NCBI RefSeq assembly: GCF_040496035.1
Contig: NZ_JBEPJZ010000001.1
Span: 248,001-312,000 of the forward strand
DNA: 64,000 bases
From: Agromyces sp. SYSU T00194
GTDB lineage: Bacteria; Actinomycetota; Actinomycetes; Actinomycetales; Microbacteriaceae
Direction: 5' to 3'
Below the pieces are notes generated by a model. The model saw nothing but the letters and a program-made list of their open reading frames with translations. It searched no databases and had not been told where the DNA came from. The first letter of the stretch is position 1; every line of letters starts with the position of its first letter. Positions 10,023-18,550 of the stretch are shown here, piece after piece. Made by a program: the position numbers and the translations under genes.

Positions 10023-11009
10023 CTAGTTCTCTTCGTCGAACCCGGTGTAGAAGTGCGCGCCGTCGAAGCCGGGAACCGAGTCCTTCAGCGACAGGCCCAT
10101 CTCGGTGAGCTTGTCCTTGACCTCGTCGACCGACTTCTGGCCGAAGTTGCGGATGTTCATCAGCTGCGTCTCGCTCAGGGCGACGAGCTCCGAGACCGTG
10201 TTGATGCCCTCGCGCTTCAGGCAGTTGTACGAGCGGACCGACAGGTCGAGGTCCTCGATCGGGATCGAGAGCTCGCTCGAGAGCACGGCGTCGACCGGCG
10301 CGGGGCCGATCTCGATGCCCTCGGCCGCGTTGTTCAGCTCGCGGGCGAGGCCGAACAGCTCGGTGAGCGTGCGCCCGGCCGACGCGATCGCGTCGCGCGG
10401 GGTGATGGCGGCCTTGGTCTCGACGTCGACCACGAGGCGGTCGAAGTCGGTGCGCTCGCCGGCACGCGTCGCCTCGACGCGGTAGGTGACCTTGAGGACC
10501 GGCGAGTAGATCGAGTCGACCGGGATCTGGCCGGCCTCGGAGAACTCGCTGCGGTTCTGGCTGGCCGAGACGTAGCCGCGGCCGCGCTCGATGGTGAGCT
10601 CGAGCTCGAACTTCGCGGTGTCGTTCAGGGTCGCGATGACGAGCTCGGGGTTGTGCACCTCGACGCCTGCCGGGGCCGAGATGTCGGCCGCGGTGACCTC
10701 ACCCGAACCCTGCTTGCGCAGGTAGGCGGTGATGGGCTCGTCGTGCTCGCTGGAGACGACCAGGTTCTTGATGTTGAGGATGATCTCGGTGACATCCTCC
10801 TTCACGCCCGGCACGGTGGAGAACTCGTGCAGGACACCGTCGATGCGGATGCTGGTGACGGCGGCACCGGGGATCGACGACAGGAGGGTGCGGCGAAGCG
10901 AGTTGCCGAGGGTGTAACCGAAGCCCGGCTCGAGGGGCTCGATCACGAAACGCGAACGGAACTCCGAGATGTTCTCTTCCGTGAGCGTGGGACGCTGTGC
11001 GATCAGCAC
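10023..11009 (-). CDS. rpoA: RNA polymerase alpha subunit
   Basis: A 328-residue alpha subunit. Residues 1-230 form the dimerising N-terminal domain that nucleates polymerase assembly ([20 protein letters not shown]). After a short linker, the C-terminal domain ([17 protein letters not shown], residues about 250-320) binds UP elements and activators. The start codon is GTG at 11007-11009 with AAAGGA upstream. The 176-nt gap to rpsK, where many bacteria carry rpsD, holds no gene here. Confidence 0.98.
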   Translation of the reverse strand: MLIAQRPTLTEENISEFRSRFVIEPLEPGFGYTLGNSLRRTLLSSIPGAAVTSIRIDGVLHEFSTVPGVKEDVTEIILNIKNLVVSSEHDEPITAYLRKQGSGEVTAADISAPAGVEVHNPELVIATLNDTAKFELELTIERGRGYVSASQNRSEFSEAGQIPVDSIYSPVLKVTYRVEATRAGERTDFDRLVVDVETKAAITPRDAIASAGRTLTELFGLARELNNAAEGIEIGPAPVDAVLSSELSIPIEDLDLSVRSYNCLKREGINTVSELVALSETQLMNIRNFGQKSVDEVKDKLTEMGLSLKDSVPGFDGAHFYTGFDEEN

Positions 11010-11058
11010 TATGGATTCCTTTCGGCTCAGTGCCCGCTATATGACACTTTGCGATGGA

Positions 11059-11079
11059 GGCCGGGTGGCTGGCCCGGCC
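11059..11079. other. GC-rich hairpin in the rpsK-rpoA gap
   Basis: GGCCGGG (11059-11065) can pair with CCCGGCC (11073-11079) across a 7-nt loop, in the leader just upstream of rpoA. It could attenuate read-through from the ribosomal genes into rpoA. Structure alone does not show the role. Confidence 0.4.
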
Positions 11080-11185
11080 GGATATGGAGTTGTGAGAGAA
11101 CGGATGCGCCGGTCGGGCGCCGGACGACGGCGCGACGGACCGAGTGGCCCGCCCGATGCGCCGACGTCCGACCGGCGGACGAGCG

Positions 11186-11584
11186 TCAGACGCGGCGGCG
11201 CTTCGGCGGGCGGCAGCCGTTGTGCGCCTGCGGCGTCACGTCGTTGATGCTGCCGACCTCGAGGCCTGCGGCCTGGAGCGAGCGGATCGCGGTCTCGCGG
11301 CCCGAGCCCGGGCCCTTCACGAACACGTCGACCTTCTTCATGCCGTGCTCCTGCGCCTGGCGTGCGGCCGACTCGGCGGCCAGCTGCGCGGCGAACGGGG
11401 TCGACTTGCGCGAGCCCTTGAAGCCGACGCCGCCCGAGGAGGCCCAGCTGATGACCGCGCCGTTCGTGTCGGTGATCGAGACGATCGTGTTGTTGAAGGT
11501 CGACTTGATGTGGGCCTGGCCCACGGCGACGTTCTTCTTGTCCTTCTTGCGGGGCTTGCGGGCCGCCGACTTGGGTGCTGCCAT
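11186..11584 (-). CDS. rpsK: 30S ribosomal protein S11
   Basis: Small-subunit platform protein that contacts mRNA in the Shine-Dalgarno region. It has 132 residues with the S11 blocks [29 protein letters not shown] and [12 protein letters not shown] good ribosome site (AGGAGAAGTC) precedes the ATG. It lies 33 nt after rpsM. Confidence 0.97.
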   Translation of the reverse strand: MAAPKSAARKPRKKDKKNVAVGQAHIKSTFNNTIVSITDTNGAVISWASSGGVGFKGSRKSTPFAAQLAAESAARQAQEHGMKKVDVFVKGPGSGRETAIRSLQAAGLEVGSINDVTPQAHNGCRPPKRRRV

Positions 11585-11617
11585 GACTTCTCCTGAATCC
11601 TCGTCGCTGGCCGGGGG

Positions 11618-11992
11618 CTAGCGAGCCTTCTTCTTGCCGGCGACGGTGCGCTTCGGGCCCTTGCGGGTGCGCGCGTTGGTCTTGGTGCGCTGGCCGCGGA
11701 CCGGGAGGCCGCGACGGTGGCGGATGCCCTCGTAGGAGCCGATCTCGACCTTGCGGCGGATGTCGGCGGCCACCTCGCGGCGGAGGTCGCCCTCGACCTT
11801 GTAGGTGCCCTCGATGTGGTCGCGGAGGGCGACGAGCTGGTCGTCGGTGAGGTCCTTCACTCGGATGTCGCCGGAGATCCCGGTCTCTGCGAGGGTGGCG
11901 AGCGCGCGGGTGCGGCCCACGCCGTAGATGTACGTCAGTGCGATCTCCACGCGCTTCTCGCGCGGGATGTCGACGCCTGCCAGACGTGCCAT
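11618..11992 (-). CDS. rpsM: 30S ribosomal protein S13
   Basis: Head protein of the small subunit that touches the P-site tRNA and bridges to the large subunit. It has 124 residues, with [17 protein letters not shown] at the start, [20 protein letters not shown] near the end and a Lys/Arg-rich tail. An AGGAG ribosome site precedes the ATG. The 152-nt gap to rpmJ holds only a short CCGCCC/GGGCGG hairpin. Confidence 0.97.
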   Translation of the reverse strand: MARLAGVDIPREKRVEIALTYIYGVGRTRALATLAETGISGDIRVKDLTDDQLVALRDHIEGTYKVEGDLRREVAADIRRKVEIGSYEGIRHRRGLPVRGQRTKTNARTRKGPKRTVAGKKKAR

Positions 11993-12144
11993 GTTGGCTT
12001 CTCCTGAATGGTGTGCGAGAGGTGTGGAGCAACGCCGGTGCCCGGGCCTCTCTCCCGAGGTGTCATCCGCGTCGAGCGGAATCCTGGCGTTGCCGTGTCG
12101 TATTCAGTTGTGGGGTTCGTCGTGCCGCCCTCGGGCGGCGCAGG

Positions 12145-12261
12145 TCAGCCCTGGCGCTGCTTGTGGCGCGGGTTCGACTTGCAGATGACCATGACGCGAC
12201 CGTTGCGGCGGATGACCTTGCAGTGGTCGCAGATGGGCTTGACGGAGGGGTTGACCTTCAT
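12145..12261 (-). CDS. rpmJ: 50S ribosomal protein L36 (zinc-ribbon form)
   Basis: The smallest ribosomal protein, 38 residues from [11 protein letters not shown] to KQRQG. It keeps the zinc ligands: Cys11 and Cys14 in CDHC, Cys27, and His33. It is therefore the zinc-binding (C+) type, not the zinc-free paralogue some Actinobacteria make under zinc starvation. Its place between infA and rpsM is the standard one. Confidence 0.96.
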   Translation of the reverse strand: MKVNPSVKPICDHCKVIRRNGRVMVICKSNPRHKQRQG

Positions 12262-12332
12262 GTGGGGGTTCCTTGCTGCATCGCTGTCTTCGTGCCCGCG
12301 GGGTGCCGCGGGCCGTTACTTGCAGCAGAGAC

Positions 12333-12554
12333 CTACTTGTAGCGGTAGACGATGCGGCCGCGGGTCAGATCGTAGGGGCTCAGCTCCACGATCACGCGGT
12401 CCTCGGGGAGGATGCGGATGTAGTGCTGACGCATCTTGCCCGAGATGTGGGCGAGCACCTTGTGCCCGTTCGTCAGCTCGACCCGGAACATGGCGTTCGG
12501 GAGAGCCTCGACGACCGAACCTTCGATCTCGATGACACCGTCTTTCTTGGCCAT
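12333..12554 (-). CDS. infA: Translation initiation factor IF-1
   Basis: A 73-residue S1/OB-fold protein that occupies the ribosomal A site during initiation. [12 protein letters not shown] at the start and [13 protein letters not shown] at the end are near-invariant. The ATG at 12554 was preferred to a 21-codon upstream extension because it begins the conserved protein. It is first in the infA-rpmJ-rpsM-rpsK-rpoA-rplQ unit and has its own promoter region upstream. Confidence 0.97.
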   Translation of the reverse strand: MAKKDGVIEIEGSVVEALPNAMFRVELTNGHKVLAHISGKMRQHYIRILPEDRVIVELSPYDLTRGRIVYRYK

Positions 12555-12611
12555 AGCCTCACTATCGCTAGGGTTGGAATCTGCTGGTCGTGCGATCGCT
12601 TCGCGCGACGA

Positions 12612-12661
12612 GCCCATGCGCGAGGCATGGGCGTATCGAGGCGCGAAACACCAAGGGTCAA
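12612..12661 (-). promoter_or_regulatory. Candidate infA operon promoter with overlapping hairpin
   Basis: On the minus strand TTGACC (12656-12661) is followed 18 nt later by GATACG (12632-12637). This gives a leader of about 70 nt to infA. An 8-bp inverted repeat, GCCCATGC/GCATGGGC (12612-12632), overlaps the -10 and start-site region and could be an operator or leader hairpin. The -35 is good and the -10 is only moderate. Confidence 0.45.
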
Positions 12662-12697
12662 CATTACGCCATCCGGCGCGGTTTTTCCAATCGGATG

Positions 12698-12718
12698 CGC
12701 GGGGCGGTCCGCCCCGCG
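12698..12718 (-). terminator. Terminator of the mannitol PTS operon
   Basis: A 9-bp GC stem (12698-12706 with 12710-12718) and 3-nt loop begins 14 nt after the mtlD stop. It separates the mannitol operon from infA. Confidence 0.6.
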
Positions 12719-12731
12719 ACGACGGGGACGC

Positions 12732-13880
12732 TCAGGCGGACTGTCGCTCCCGGACGCGCTCGACGATCGGCGCGGACAAGGGGTGCGTGGGCGCGAGCCC
12801 GGTGACGTCGGCGACGATCGCCTCGGCGGACTCCTCGCGGAGCATCCGCTGCAGCTCGACGCTCTGCTCGTCCGACGGCACGTCGAAGCGCAACGCGGCC
12901 GCCATCGCGTCCAGCAGCGCGCGCGGCGCCATCCCGTGGTCGACGAGCTCGGCGGCCGGGCCGACGAACCGCTCGTGCCGGCCGAGCTTCCGGATCGGCT
13001 GGCGGCCGACCCGCTCCACCGTGTCGGGCAGCGCCTCGTTGCGGAACCGCTCGAGGATCGTCTCGCGATATCGCGTCTGCGCCTCCTCGGCGAACTCGTG
13101 CTTGGCGACCAGCAGCGCCGAGGTCTCCTCGAGCACGCCGGCCACCGCGGCCTCGACGACCGGGTCGGCGAGCGCCTCGGCGATGCGGTGATGGCCCGCG
13201 ATGAACCCGAAGTAGGCGATCGACGCGTGGCCGGTGTTCACCGTGAACAGCTTGCGCTCGATGTAGGGCGCGAGGTCGTCGACGAAGTGCGCGCCGGGGA
13301 TCGCGGGCACCGCGTCACCGAACGGCCCGCGCTCGATGGCCCACTCGAAGAACGTCTCCACGGTCACGTCGAGTCCCGCGTCCGGGTCCTGTCCCGGCAC
13401 GATGCGGTCGACCGCCGTGTTCGCGAACACGGCCCGCTTCGCCAGGCCGGTCCACTCCTCGGGCGTGCAGAGGGCCGCGGTCTCGTCGTGGAGCAGGTCG
13501 GTGGCGTTGATGGCGTTCTCGCACGCCATGACCTGCAGCGGCGGCAGGCCGTCGGGCCGGGCCCGGAGGCCGGCGAGCAGGTGCGGCGCGATGAACCGCA
13601 GGATGTTGGGACCCACCGCGGTCGTCAGCACGTCGGCCGAGGCGATCTCGGAGACGACGCGATCGGGGTCCGACGCGCTGTTCACCGCGCGGAACCCGTC
13701 GACGCGGGTCGTGGTCGACGACGCGCCCACGGCGTGGACCTCGTAGGAGTCCGCCGCCGCGAGCGCGTCGATGAGCTCGGCGTTCACGTCCGCGAACACG
13801 ACCTCGTACCCGGCTTCGTGGAGCAGCAGCCCCACGAAGCCGCGGCCGATGTTCCCGGCGCCGAAGTGGACCGCCTGCAT
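12732..13880 (-). CDS. mtlD: Mannitol-1-phosphate 5-dehydrogenase
   Basis: Oxidises mannitol-1-phosphate to fructose-6-phosphate with NAD. The 382-residue protein starts with the NAD-binding [17 protein letters not shown] glycine loop, has the [11 protein letters not shown] segment near the active site, and is of normal MtlD length. Its ATG overlaps the mtlF stop (TGATG), indicating translational coupling. It is the last gene of the PTS operon. Its product feeds glycolysis and also GlmS. Confidence 0.96.
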   Translation of the reverse strand: MQAVHFGAGNIGRGFVGLLLHEAGYEVVFADVNAELIDALAAADSYEVHAVGASSTTTRVDGFRAVNSASDPDRVVSEIASADVLTTAVGPNILRFIAPHLLAGLRARPDGLPPLQVMACENAINATDLLHDETAALCTPEEWTGLAKRAVFANTAVDRIVPGQDPDAGLDVTVETFFEWAIERGPFGDAVPAIPGAHFVDDLAPYIERKLFTVNTGHASIAYFGFIAGHHRIAEALADPVVEAAVAGVLEETSALLVAKHEFAEEAQTRYRETILERFRNEALPDTVERVGRQPIRKLGRHERFVGPAAELVDHGMAPRALLDAMAAALRFDVPSDEQSVELQRMLREESAEAIVADVTGLAPTHPLSAPIVERVRERQSA

Positions 13881-14317
13881 CAGGCGTTGACCTCGCCGAG
13901 CACCGCGTACAGCGCCTCGGCGTCGTCGGCGGCGAGGAGTCGCTCGACCTCGTCCTCGTCGGAGAAGACGATGGCGATCTTCGACAGGATGTCGAGGTGC
14001 TCGTCGCCCTGGCCCGCGATGCCGACGACGAAGCGCACCTGGTCGCCGCCCCAGTCGATCGGCTGGTCGTACCGCACGAACGACAGCGCCGAACGCAGGA
14101 TCGCGTCCTTCGACTCGTTCGTGCCGTGCGGGATGGCCAGCAGGTTGCCCATGTAGGTCGACACCGACTGCTCGCGCTCGAGCATCGCATCGACGTACGC
14201 GGGCGTGACCGCGCCGGCCTCCACGAGGATGCCGCCCGCGGCGCGGATGGCCTCCTCGCGGCCGACCGCCGCGGCGGCGAGACGCACGTTCCCGGGTGAC
14301 AGCACCTGTTCGCTCAT
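13880..14317 (-). CDS. mtlF: Mannitol PTS enzyme IIA
   Basis: Soluble phosphocarrier that takes phosphate from HPr and passes it to the IIB domain of MtlA. It has 145 residues. The phosphorylated histidine is His64 in [12 protein letters not shown], within the PTS EIIA type-2 fold. The stop codon overlaps the mtlD start by one base, and mtlA lies 39 nt upstream. Having IIA separate from IICB is usual in Gram-positive bacteria. Confidence 0.95.
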   Translation of the reverse strand: MSEQVLSPGNVRLAAAAVGREEAIRAAGGILVEAGAVTPAYVDAMLEREQSVSTYMGNLLAIPHGTNESKDAILRSALSFVRYDQPIDWGGDQVRFVVGIAGQGDEHLDILSKIAIVFSDEDEVERLLAADDAEALYAVLGEVNA

Positions 14318-14356
14318 GTCATCCTTTCCCTTCGCTCCTCGCCGCCGCGGTCGCGG

Positions 14357-15895
14357 TCAGCGAACCCCTTCGGACTGCAGCATGTGCACGACCTCGTCGT
14401 ACTTCGGGGAGTTCATGAAGTTCTCCACCGAGACGTGCAGCGCGCTGGGCGACTGCAGCTTGGCACGGTCGGTCAGGTCCTGGTGGGTGATCACCAGGTC
14501 CACGTCGTCCGTGAGATTGGCGATCGACTTGTTCGTCACGGTGACGCTGTCGATGCCGGCCTTCTTGATCTTATTGCGGAGCACCGTCGCCCCCATCGCA
14601 CTCGAGCCCATGCCCGCGTCGCACGCGAAGATGATCGTGTGGATCGGCTTGTGCTCGAAGGCCTCCTGCTCGCCCTCCGAGACGAGGCCCGCGCCGGCGG
14701 CGACGCCCTCGGCCTGCAGCCCGCCGAGCACCGAGCTCTCCTTGCCCTTGTTGGCCTGGGTCTTCGCGATGGCACCGCTCAGGTCGCCGGCGCCCTCGCC
14801 CTCGCGCTCGAGGTCGCGCTTGCGACTCGCCCGCAGGATGATCGAGGCGATGATGAACGACACGGTGGCCGAGAGCACCACCGAGAGGATCACCCCGAGG
14901 TAGCTGTCGTTCGCCGTCTGCAGCAGCACCGCGATGATGCTGCCCGGGGCGGCGGGCGCCCGGAGGCCGGAGTCGAACAGCACGTTCGTGGCGACGCCGG
15001 TCATGCCGCCGGCGATCACGGCGAGCACCGTGAGCGGCTTCATGAGCACGTACGGGAAGTAGATCTCGTGGATGCCGCCGAAGAACTGGATGATGATCGC
15101 GCCCGGCGCGCTCGCACGGGCGAGGCCCACGCCGAAGATCGCGAACGCGAGCAGCAGCCCGAGGCCCGGGCCGGGGTTCGCCTCGATGAGGAAGAGGATC
15201 GACTTGCCGGTCTCCTCCGACTGCTGGACGCCGAGCGGGGTGAACACGCCGTGGTTGATGGCGTTGTTCAGGAAGAGGATCTTGCCCGGCTCGACCAGGA
15301 TCGACACGAGCGGCAGCAGGCCTGCGACGACGAGCCAGTTGACTGCGGTCTCGAGCCCGTTGCTGACCCACTCCACCGCGGGTGCGAAGGCGTAGAATCC
15401 GACGAGCGCGAGCAGCATGCCGAGGATGCCGGCGGAGAAGTTGTTCACGAGCATCTCGAAGCCCGCCTTGATCTTCCCCTCCCAGATGCGGTCGACCTGC
15501 TTCATGAGGTACGCGGCGAGCGGGCCCATGATCATCGCACCGATGAACATCGGGATGCCCGCGCCCACGATCACGCCGACGGTGGCGATCGTGCCGACGA
15601 CGCCGCCTCGGGTGTCGTAGACCATCCGGCCGCCCATGTTCGCGATGAGCAGCGGCAGCAGGTACGTGATCATCGGGCCGACGAGCCCGATGTGCTCGGT
15701 GCCGTCGGCGCTGGGGAAGCCGCCGATCTCGGGCACAGGGAACGGCCCGTCCGCGATGAACAGCGCAGTGATGAAGCCCCACGCGATGAAGGCCGCGATG
15801 TTGGGCATGATCATGCCGCTGAGGAAGGTGCCGAAGCGTTGCACGGCGACGCGTGCCCCTCCCCGCTGCTTCGTCTCGGGTGACGTCGTTGTCAT
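14357..15895 (-). CDS. mtlA: Mannitol PTS permease, enzyme IICB
   Basis: Takes up mannitol and phosphorylates it. It has 512 residues. The IIC membrane domain occupies about residues 20-345 (FGTFLSGMIMPNIAAFIAWG; substrate loop with GGIHEIYFPYVLMKP). After a charged linker, the IIB domain at about 415-512 carries the phosphorylated Cys425 in FACDAGMGSSAMG. No IIA domain is fused; MtlF supplies it. The gene lies 15 nt after ptsI and so shares a transcript with the general PTS genes. Confidence 0.97.
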   Translation of the reverse strand: MTTTSPETKQRGGARVAVQRFGTFLSGMIMPNIAAFIAWGFITALFIADGPFPVPEIGGFPSADGTEHIGLVGPMITYLLPLLIANMGGRMVYDTRGGVVGTIATVGVIVGAGIPMFIGAMIMGPLAAYLMKQVDRIWEGKIKAGFEMLVNNFSAGILGMLLALVGFYAFAPAVEWVSNGLETAVNWLVVAGLLPLVSILVEPGKILFLNNAINHGVFTPLGVQQSEETGKSILFLIEANPGPGLGLLLAFAIFGVGLARASAPGAIIIQFFGGIHEIYFPYVLMKPLTVLAVIAGGMTGVATNVLFDSGLRAPAAPGSIIAVLLQTANDSYLGVILSVVLSATVSFIIASIILRASRKRDLEREGEGAGDLSGAIAKTQANKGKESSVLGGLQAEGVAAGAGLVSEGEQEAFEHKPIHTIIFACDAGMGSSAMGATVLRNKIKKAGIDSVTVTNKSIANLTDDVDLVITHQDLTDRAKLQSPSALHVSVENFMNSPKYDEVVHMLQSEGVR

Positions 15896-15910
15896 GGTGA
15901 TGCCTCTCCT

Positions 15911-17599
15911 TTAGGACGTGGGCGCGGACACGTCGTGCCCGGCCGTGACGGAGCCTGCGGCGTCCTTCGCCGCCTGCTGAGCTTCGGCCGCCCCCTCGGC
16001 GGCCAGTGCTGCGCGGGCGATCGCGATCGCGTCGTCCTTCGTGTACCGCGCCAGGGACGCGCGGACGTCTGCGAGTGCCGACGGGGACATCGACAGGGTG
16101 GTGGCGCCGAGCCCGACGAGCACGACGGCGAGCATCGGGTCGGCTGCGGCCTCGCCGCAGATGCCGACCGGTCGACCGAGTTCCCGACCTGCCTCCCCCA
16201 CGGACGCGACGAGCGAGAGCACGGCAGGGTGCCACGGGTTCTGGAACGCCGCGACGGTGCCGAGCATTCGGTCGGCGGCCATCGTGTACTGGGTGAGGTC
16301 GTTCGTGCCGATCGACGCGAAGTCGGTCGCGGCGAGCAGCCGATCGGCGAGGAGCGCCGCGCTCGGCACCTCGATCATGACCCCGGCGGTGCGGATGCCG
16401 AGCTCCTTCGCCAGTGCGGTGAAGTACCGCGCCTCCTCCACGTTGGCGACCATGGGCGCCATGACCCACAGGTCGGCGTCGGTCGCCGCATCCGCCGCCG
16501 CAAGCGCCGTGAGCTGCTCGCGCAGGATCGTCTCCGACTCGCGGAGGGCGCGGATGCCGCGCAGGCCCAGCGCCGGGTTCTCCTCCTCGGCGTCGTTCAG
16601 GAACGACAGCGGCTTGTCGGCGCCCGCGTCGAGCACGCGCACGACCACCTTCTTCCCGCCGAAGGCGTTGAGCAGGCGCGTGTACTGCTCCTGCTGCTCG
16701 ACCACCGTCGGCGCCTGCTGCGCGTCGAGGAAGAGGAACTCGGTGCGGAACAGGCCCACGCCCTCGGCGCCGAGCTCGACCGCGCCGGCCGCGCCGTCGG
16801 CCGAGCCGAGGTTCGCCAGCAGCGGCACGGGCGTGCCGTCGGCGAGCGCGCCGGGCGTGATCGGTGCCGCCGCCCGCGCCTTGCGCTCGGCGATGCGCTC
16901 CTGCGCCGCGACCCGCTCGTCCTCGGTCGGGCCGACGATGACGAGGTCGTTCTCGGCGTCGACGATCACCTGGTCGCCCGAGTCCAGCTGACCGGCATCC
17001 GTCGCACCGACCACCGCGACGATCGACTTCTCGCGGGCGAGGATCGCCGTGTGCGAGGTCGGTCCGCCGTCGATGGTCACGAGCCCGAGCACCTGGTCGA
17101 GGTCGAGGGTCGCGGTGTCGGCGGGCGCGAGGTCGCGCGCGACGAGCACGAACGGATGCCCCGGGTTCGGCACGCCCGGCGCGGGCAGCTTCAGCAGGTT
17201 CGCGATGACCCGCTGCGAGACGTCGTCCAGGTCGGCGGCGCGCTCGCCCATGTAGCCGCCCATCGCGGCGAGCATGTCGCGGAAGGAGGCGAACGCCTCG
17301 AACACGGCGCGCTCGGCCGTCTTCCCCTCGCCCAGCCGCTTCACGATGTCGTCCATGAGCGTCGGGTCCTCGGCCATCATGGCCTGGGCCTCGAGCACGT
17401 CCTGCGCCGCTCCGCCGGCCTTCGCACCGCGGCCCTGCAACTCCGCCGCGACGACGGAGAGCGATCCGCGGGCGCGCTCGGCCTCCCGCTCGGGGTCGAG
17501 GTGGCTCGGCCGGTCGACCGGCTCCGGCAGCGGCTCCGCCATGCGGACCACCGGCCCGAGCGCGACGCCCGATCCGATCCCTGTTCCGTGCAGTTCCAT
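15911..17599 (-). CDS. ptsI: PTS enzyme I (phosphoenolpyruvate-protein phosphotransferase)
   Basis: Takes phosphate from phosphoenolpyruvate and passes it to HPr. It has 562 residues. The active-site histidine is His183 in GGPTSHTAILARE, and the PEP-binding barrel has GLFRTEFLFLD and the signature SIGTNDLTQYTMAADR. ATG at 17599 was chosen (GGGAG 7 nt upstream) over an adjacent GTG one codon earlier. General PTS genes usually form their own operon; here ptsI sits between ptsH and mtlA in a mannitol operon. Confidence 0.96.
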   Translation of the reverse strand: MELHGTGIGSGVALGPVVRMAEPLPEPVDRPSHLDPEREAERARGSLSVVAAELQGRGAKAGGAAQDVLEAQAMMAEDPTLMDDIVKRLGEGKTAERAVFEAFASFRDMLAAMGGYMGERAADLDDVSQRVIANLLKLPAPGVPNPGHPFVLVARDLAPADTATLDLDQVLGLVTIDGGPTSHTAILAREKSIVAVVGATDAGQLDSGDQVIVDAENDLVIVGPTEDERVAAQERIAERKARAAAPITPGALADGTPVPLLANLGSADGAAGAVELGAEGVGLFRTEFLFLDAQQAPTVVEQQEQYTRLLNAFGGKKVVVRVLDAGADKPLSFLNDAEEENPALGLRGIRALRESETILREQLTALAAADAATDADLWVMAPMVANVEEARYFTALAKELGIRTAGVMIEVPSAALLADRLLAATDFASIGTNDLTQYTMAADRMLGTVAAFQNPWHPAVLSLVASVGEAGRELGRPVGICGEAAADPMLAVVLVGLGATTLSMSPSALADVRASLARYTKDDAIAIARAALAAEGAAEAQQAAKDAAGSVTAGHDVSAPTS

Positions 17600-17641
17600 C
17601 ACGCGTCTCCCATCCGTTCGGCGAACGGGAGCGGGCGCCCG

Positions 17642-17908
17642 CTATTCGTCGTGGTCGGTGCTGAGCAGCTCCACGAGCCGCTCGAGCACGGCATCCTCAT
17701 CGCCGCCCTCGACAGTGAGGGTGACGGTGTCACCGTGATCGATGCCCTGCGAGATGACGGCCAGGATGCTCGCGGCGTTGACGGCCGAGCCGCCATCCTT
17801 CGCGATCGTGACCTGTGATCCCGACTCGGCAGCGGCCTGCGTGAAGAGCTTCGCCGGCCTGGCGTGCAGTCCGTGGCTCGATCCGATCTGGACAGTGCGT
17901 TCCACCAT
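17642..17908 (-). CDS. ptsH: Phosphocarrier protein HPr
   Basis: An 88-residue carrier between enzyme I and the sugar-specific IIA proteins. His15 in GLHARPA is the phosphorylation site. Ser47 in NAASILAV lies where the regulatory Ser46 of Firmicutes HPr sits, though Actinobacteria generally lack CcpA-type control and no kinase is visible here. GGAGG lies 9 nt before the ATG. It is 42 nt upstream of ptsI. Confidence 0.96.
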   Translation of the reverse strand: MVERTVQIGSSHGLHARPAKLFTQAAAESGSQVTIAKDGGSAVNAASILAVISQGIDHGDTVTLTVEGGDEDAVLERLVELLSTDHDE

Positions 17909-17996
17909 GATTCCGGCCTCCGTCGCTGGCGTCCGTTCCCGTACTCACCATAGCCCCGGCACTCCACGTCCGGGAGGGTGACGCGCGCTCGCGCGT

Positions 17997-18308
17997 TCAC
18001 GATCGCGCCCCAGCGACTTCGAGGGCGAGATCGAGGGCTTCTTCTCCGTCGCGCGCCGCGAAGACGCGCTCGGTCATCACGGCGACGGCGACGGACGCCT
18101 CGGCGGCGCGCTCGCGCACGAGGTCGGCGAGGTCGCCGACGTGCGCTCCGAGCAGGACCACGTCGACCTCGTCGAGCCCCTGCTCGAGTCGGCCGGCTCC
18201 CGCCGCATCCACCTGCACCACCAGCCCGCGGTCGCGGGCGCTGCGCCGCACGCGCTGGGCGACGAACGTGCTCGACGCACCCGCGCCGCACACCACGAGG
18301 ATCCTCAT
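17997..18308 (-). CDS. Small stand-alone PTS IIB-like protein
   Basis: A 103-residue protein starting MRILVVCGAGASSTF. The Cys7-containing P-loop-like turn matches phosphocysteine IIB domains of the lactose/cellobiose type. No cognate IIA or IIC is visible nearby, and MtlA already has its own IIB domain. It may belong to a transporter encoded elsewhere or act in regulation. It is the first gene of the ptsH-ptsI-mtlAFD unit, 88 nt upstream of ptsH. The ATG at 18308 was chosen because it starts the fold; a longer reading would extend into the divergent promoter region. Confidence 0.75.
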   Translation of the reverse strand: MRILVVCGAGASSTFVAQRVRRSARDRGLVVQVDAAGAGRLEQGLDEVDVVLLGAHVGDLADLVRERAAEASVAVAVMTERVFAARDGEEALDLALEVAGARS

Positions 18309-18550
18309 CGATCCGCTCACCGTCTCCCGTGTTCCCAAGTCGGTGCCGACCCCCCGACGAGCCGGCGCCCCCGCCGAGGTTCCGGCGGGGCACGACATCA
18401 GTCTGGCGATCCGGGCGGGCGTCCCACCACCAGACGTCTTTCCGCACCCCCGGAAATCCGGGTCGGCTCCGCCCGCGGGCCCGGCCGAGGTGGTTGACTC
18501 ATGGTGGGACGTGCGACGCCGCCGGGCGCTCGCGCGCGGGAGGAGGGTCC
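18309..18550. promoter_or_regulatory. Divergent PTS operon/mtlR control region with several inverted repeats
   Basis: A 242-bp gap between the PTS operon (minus) and mtlR (plus). It holds a CCCCGCCG/CGGCGGGG hairpin (18369-18390), the AGACGTCT palindrome (18432-18439), TTTCCG/CGGAAA (18439-18456), and a 9-bp inverted pair GTCCCACCA/TGGTGGGAC (18421-18429 and 18502-18510). These could be MtlR sites. A TTGACT at 18494 has no matching -10, so I do not place a promoter exactly. Confidence 0.45.

Noticed and set aside
18494..18499. TTGACT as -35 of an mtlR promoter
   Set aside because: Nothing resembling a -10 lies 16-19 nt downstream.
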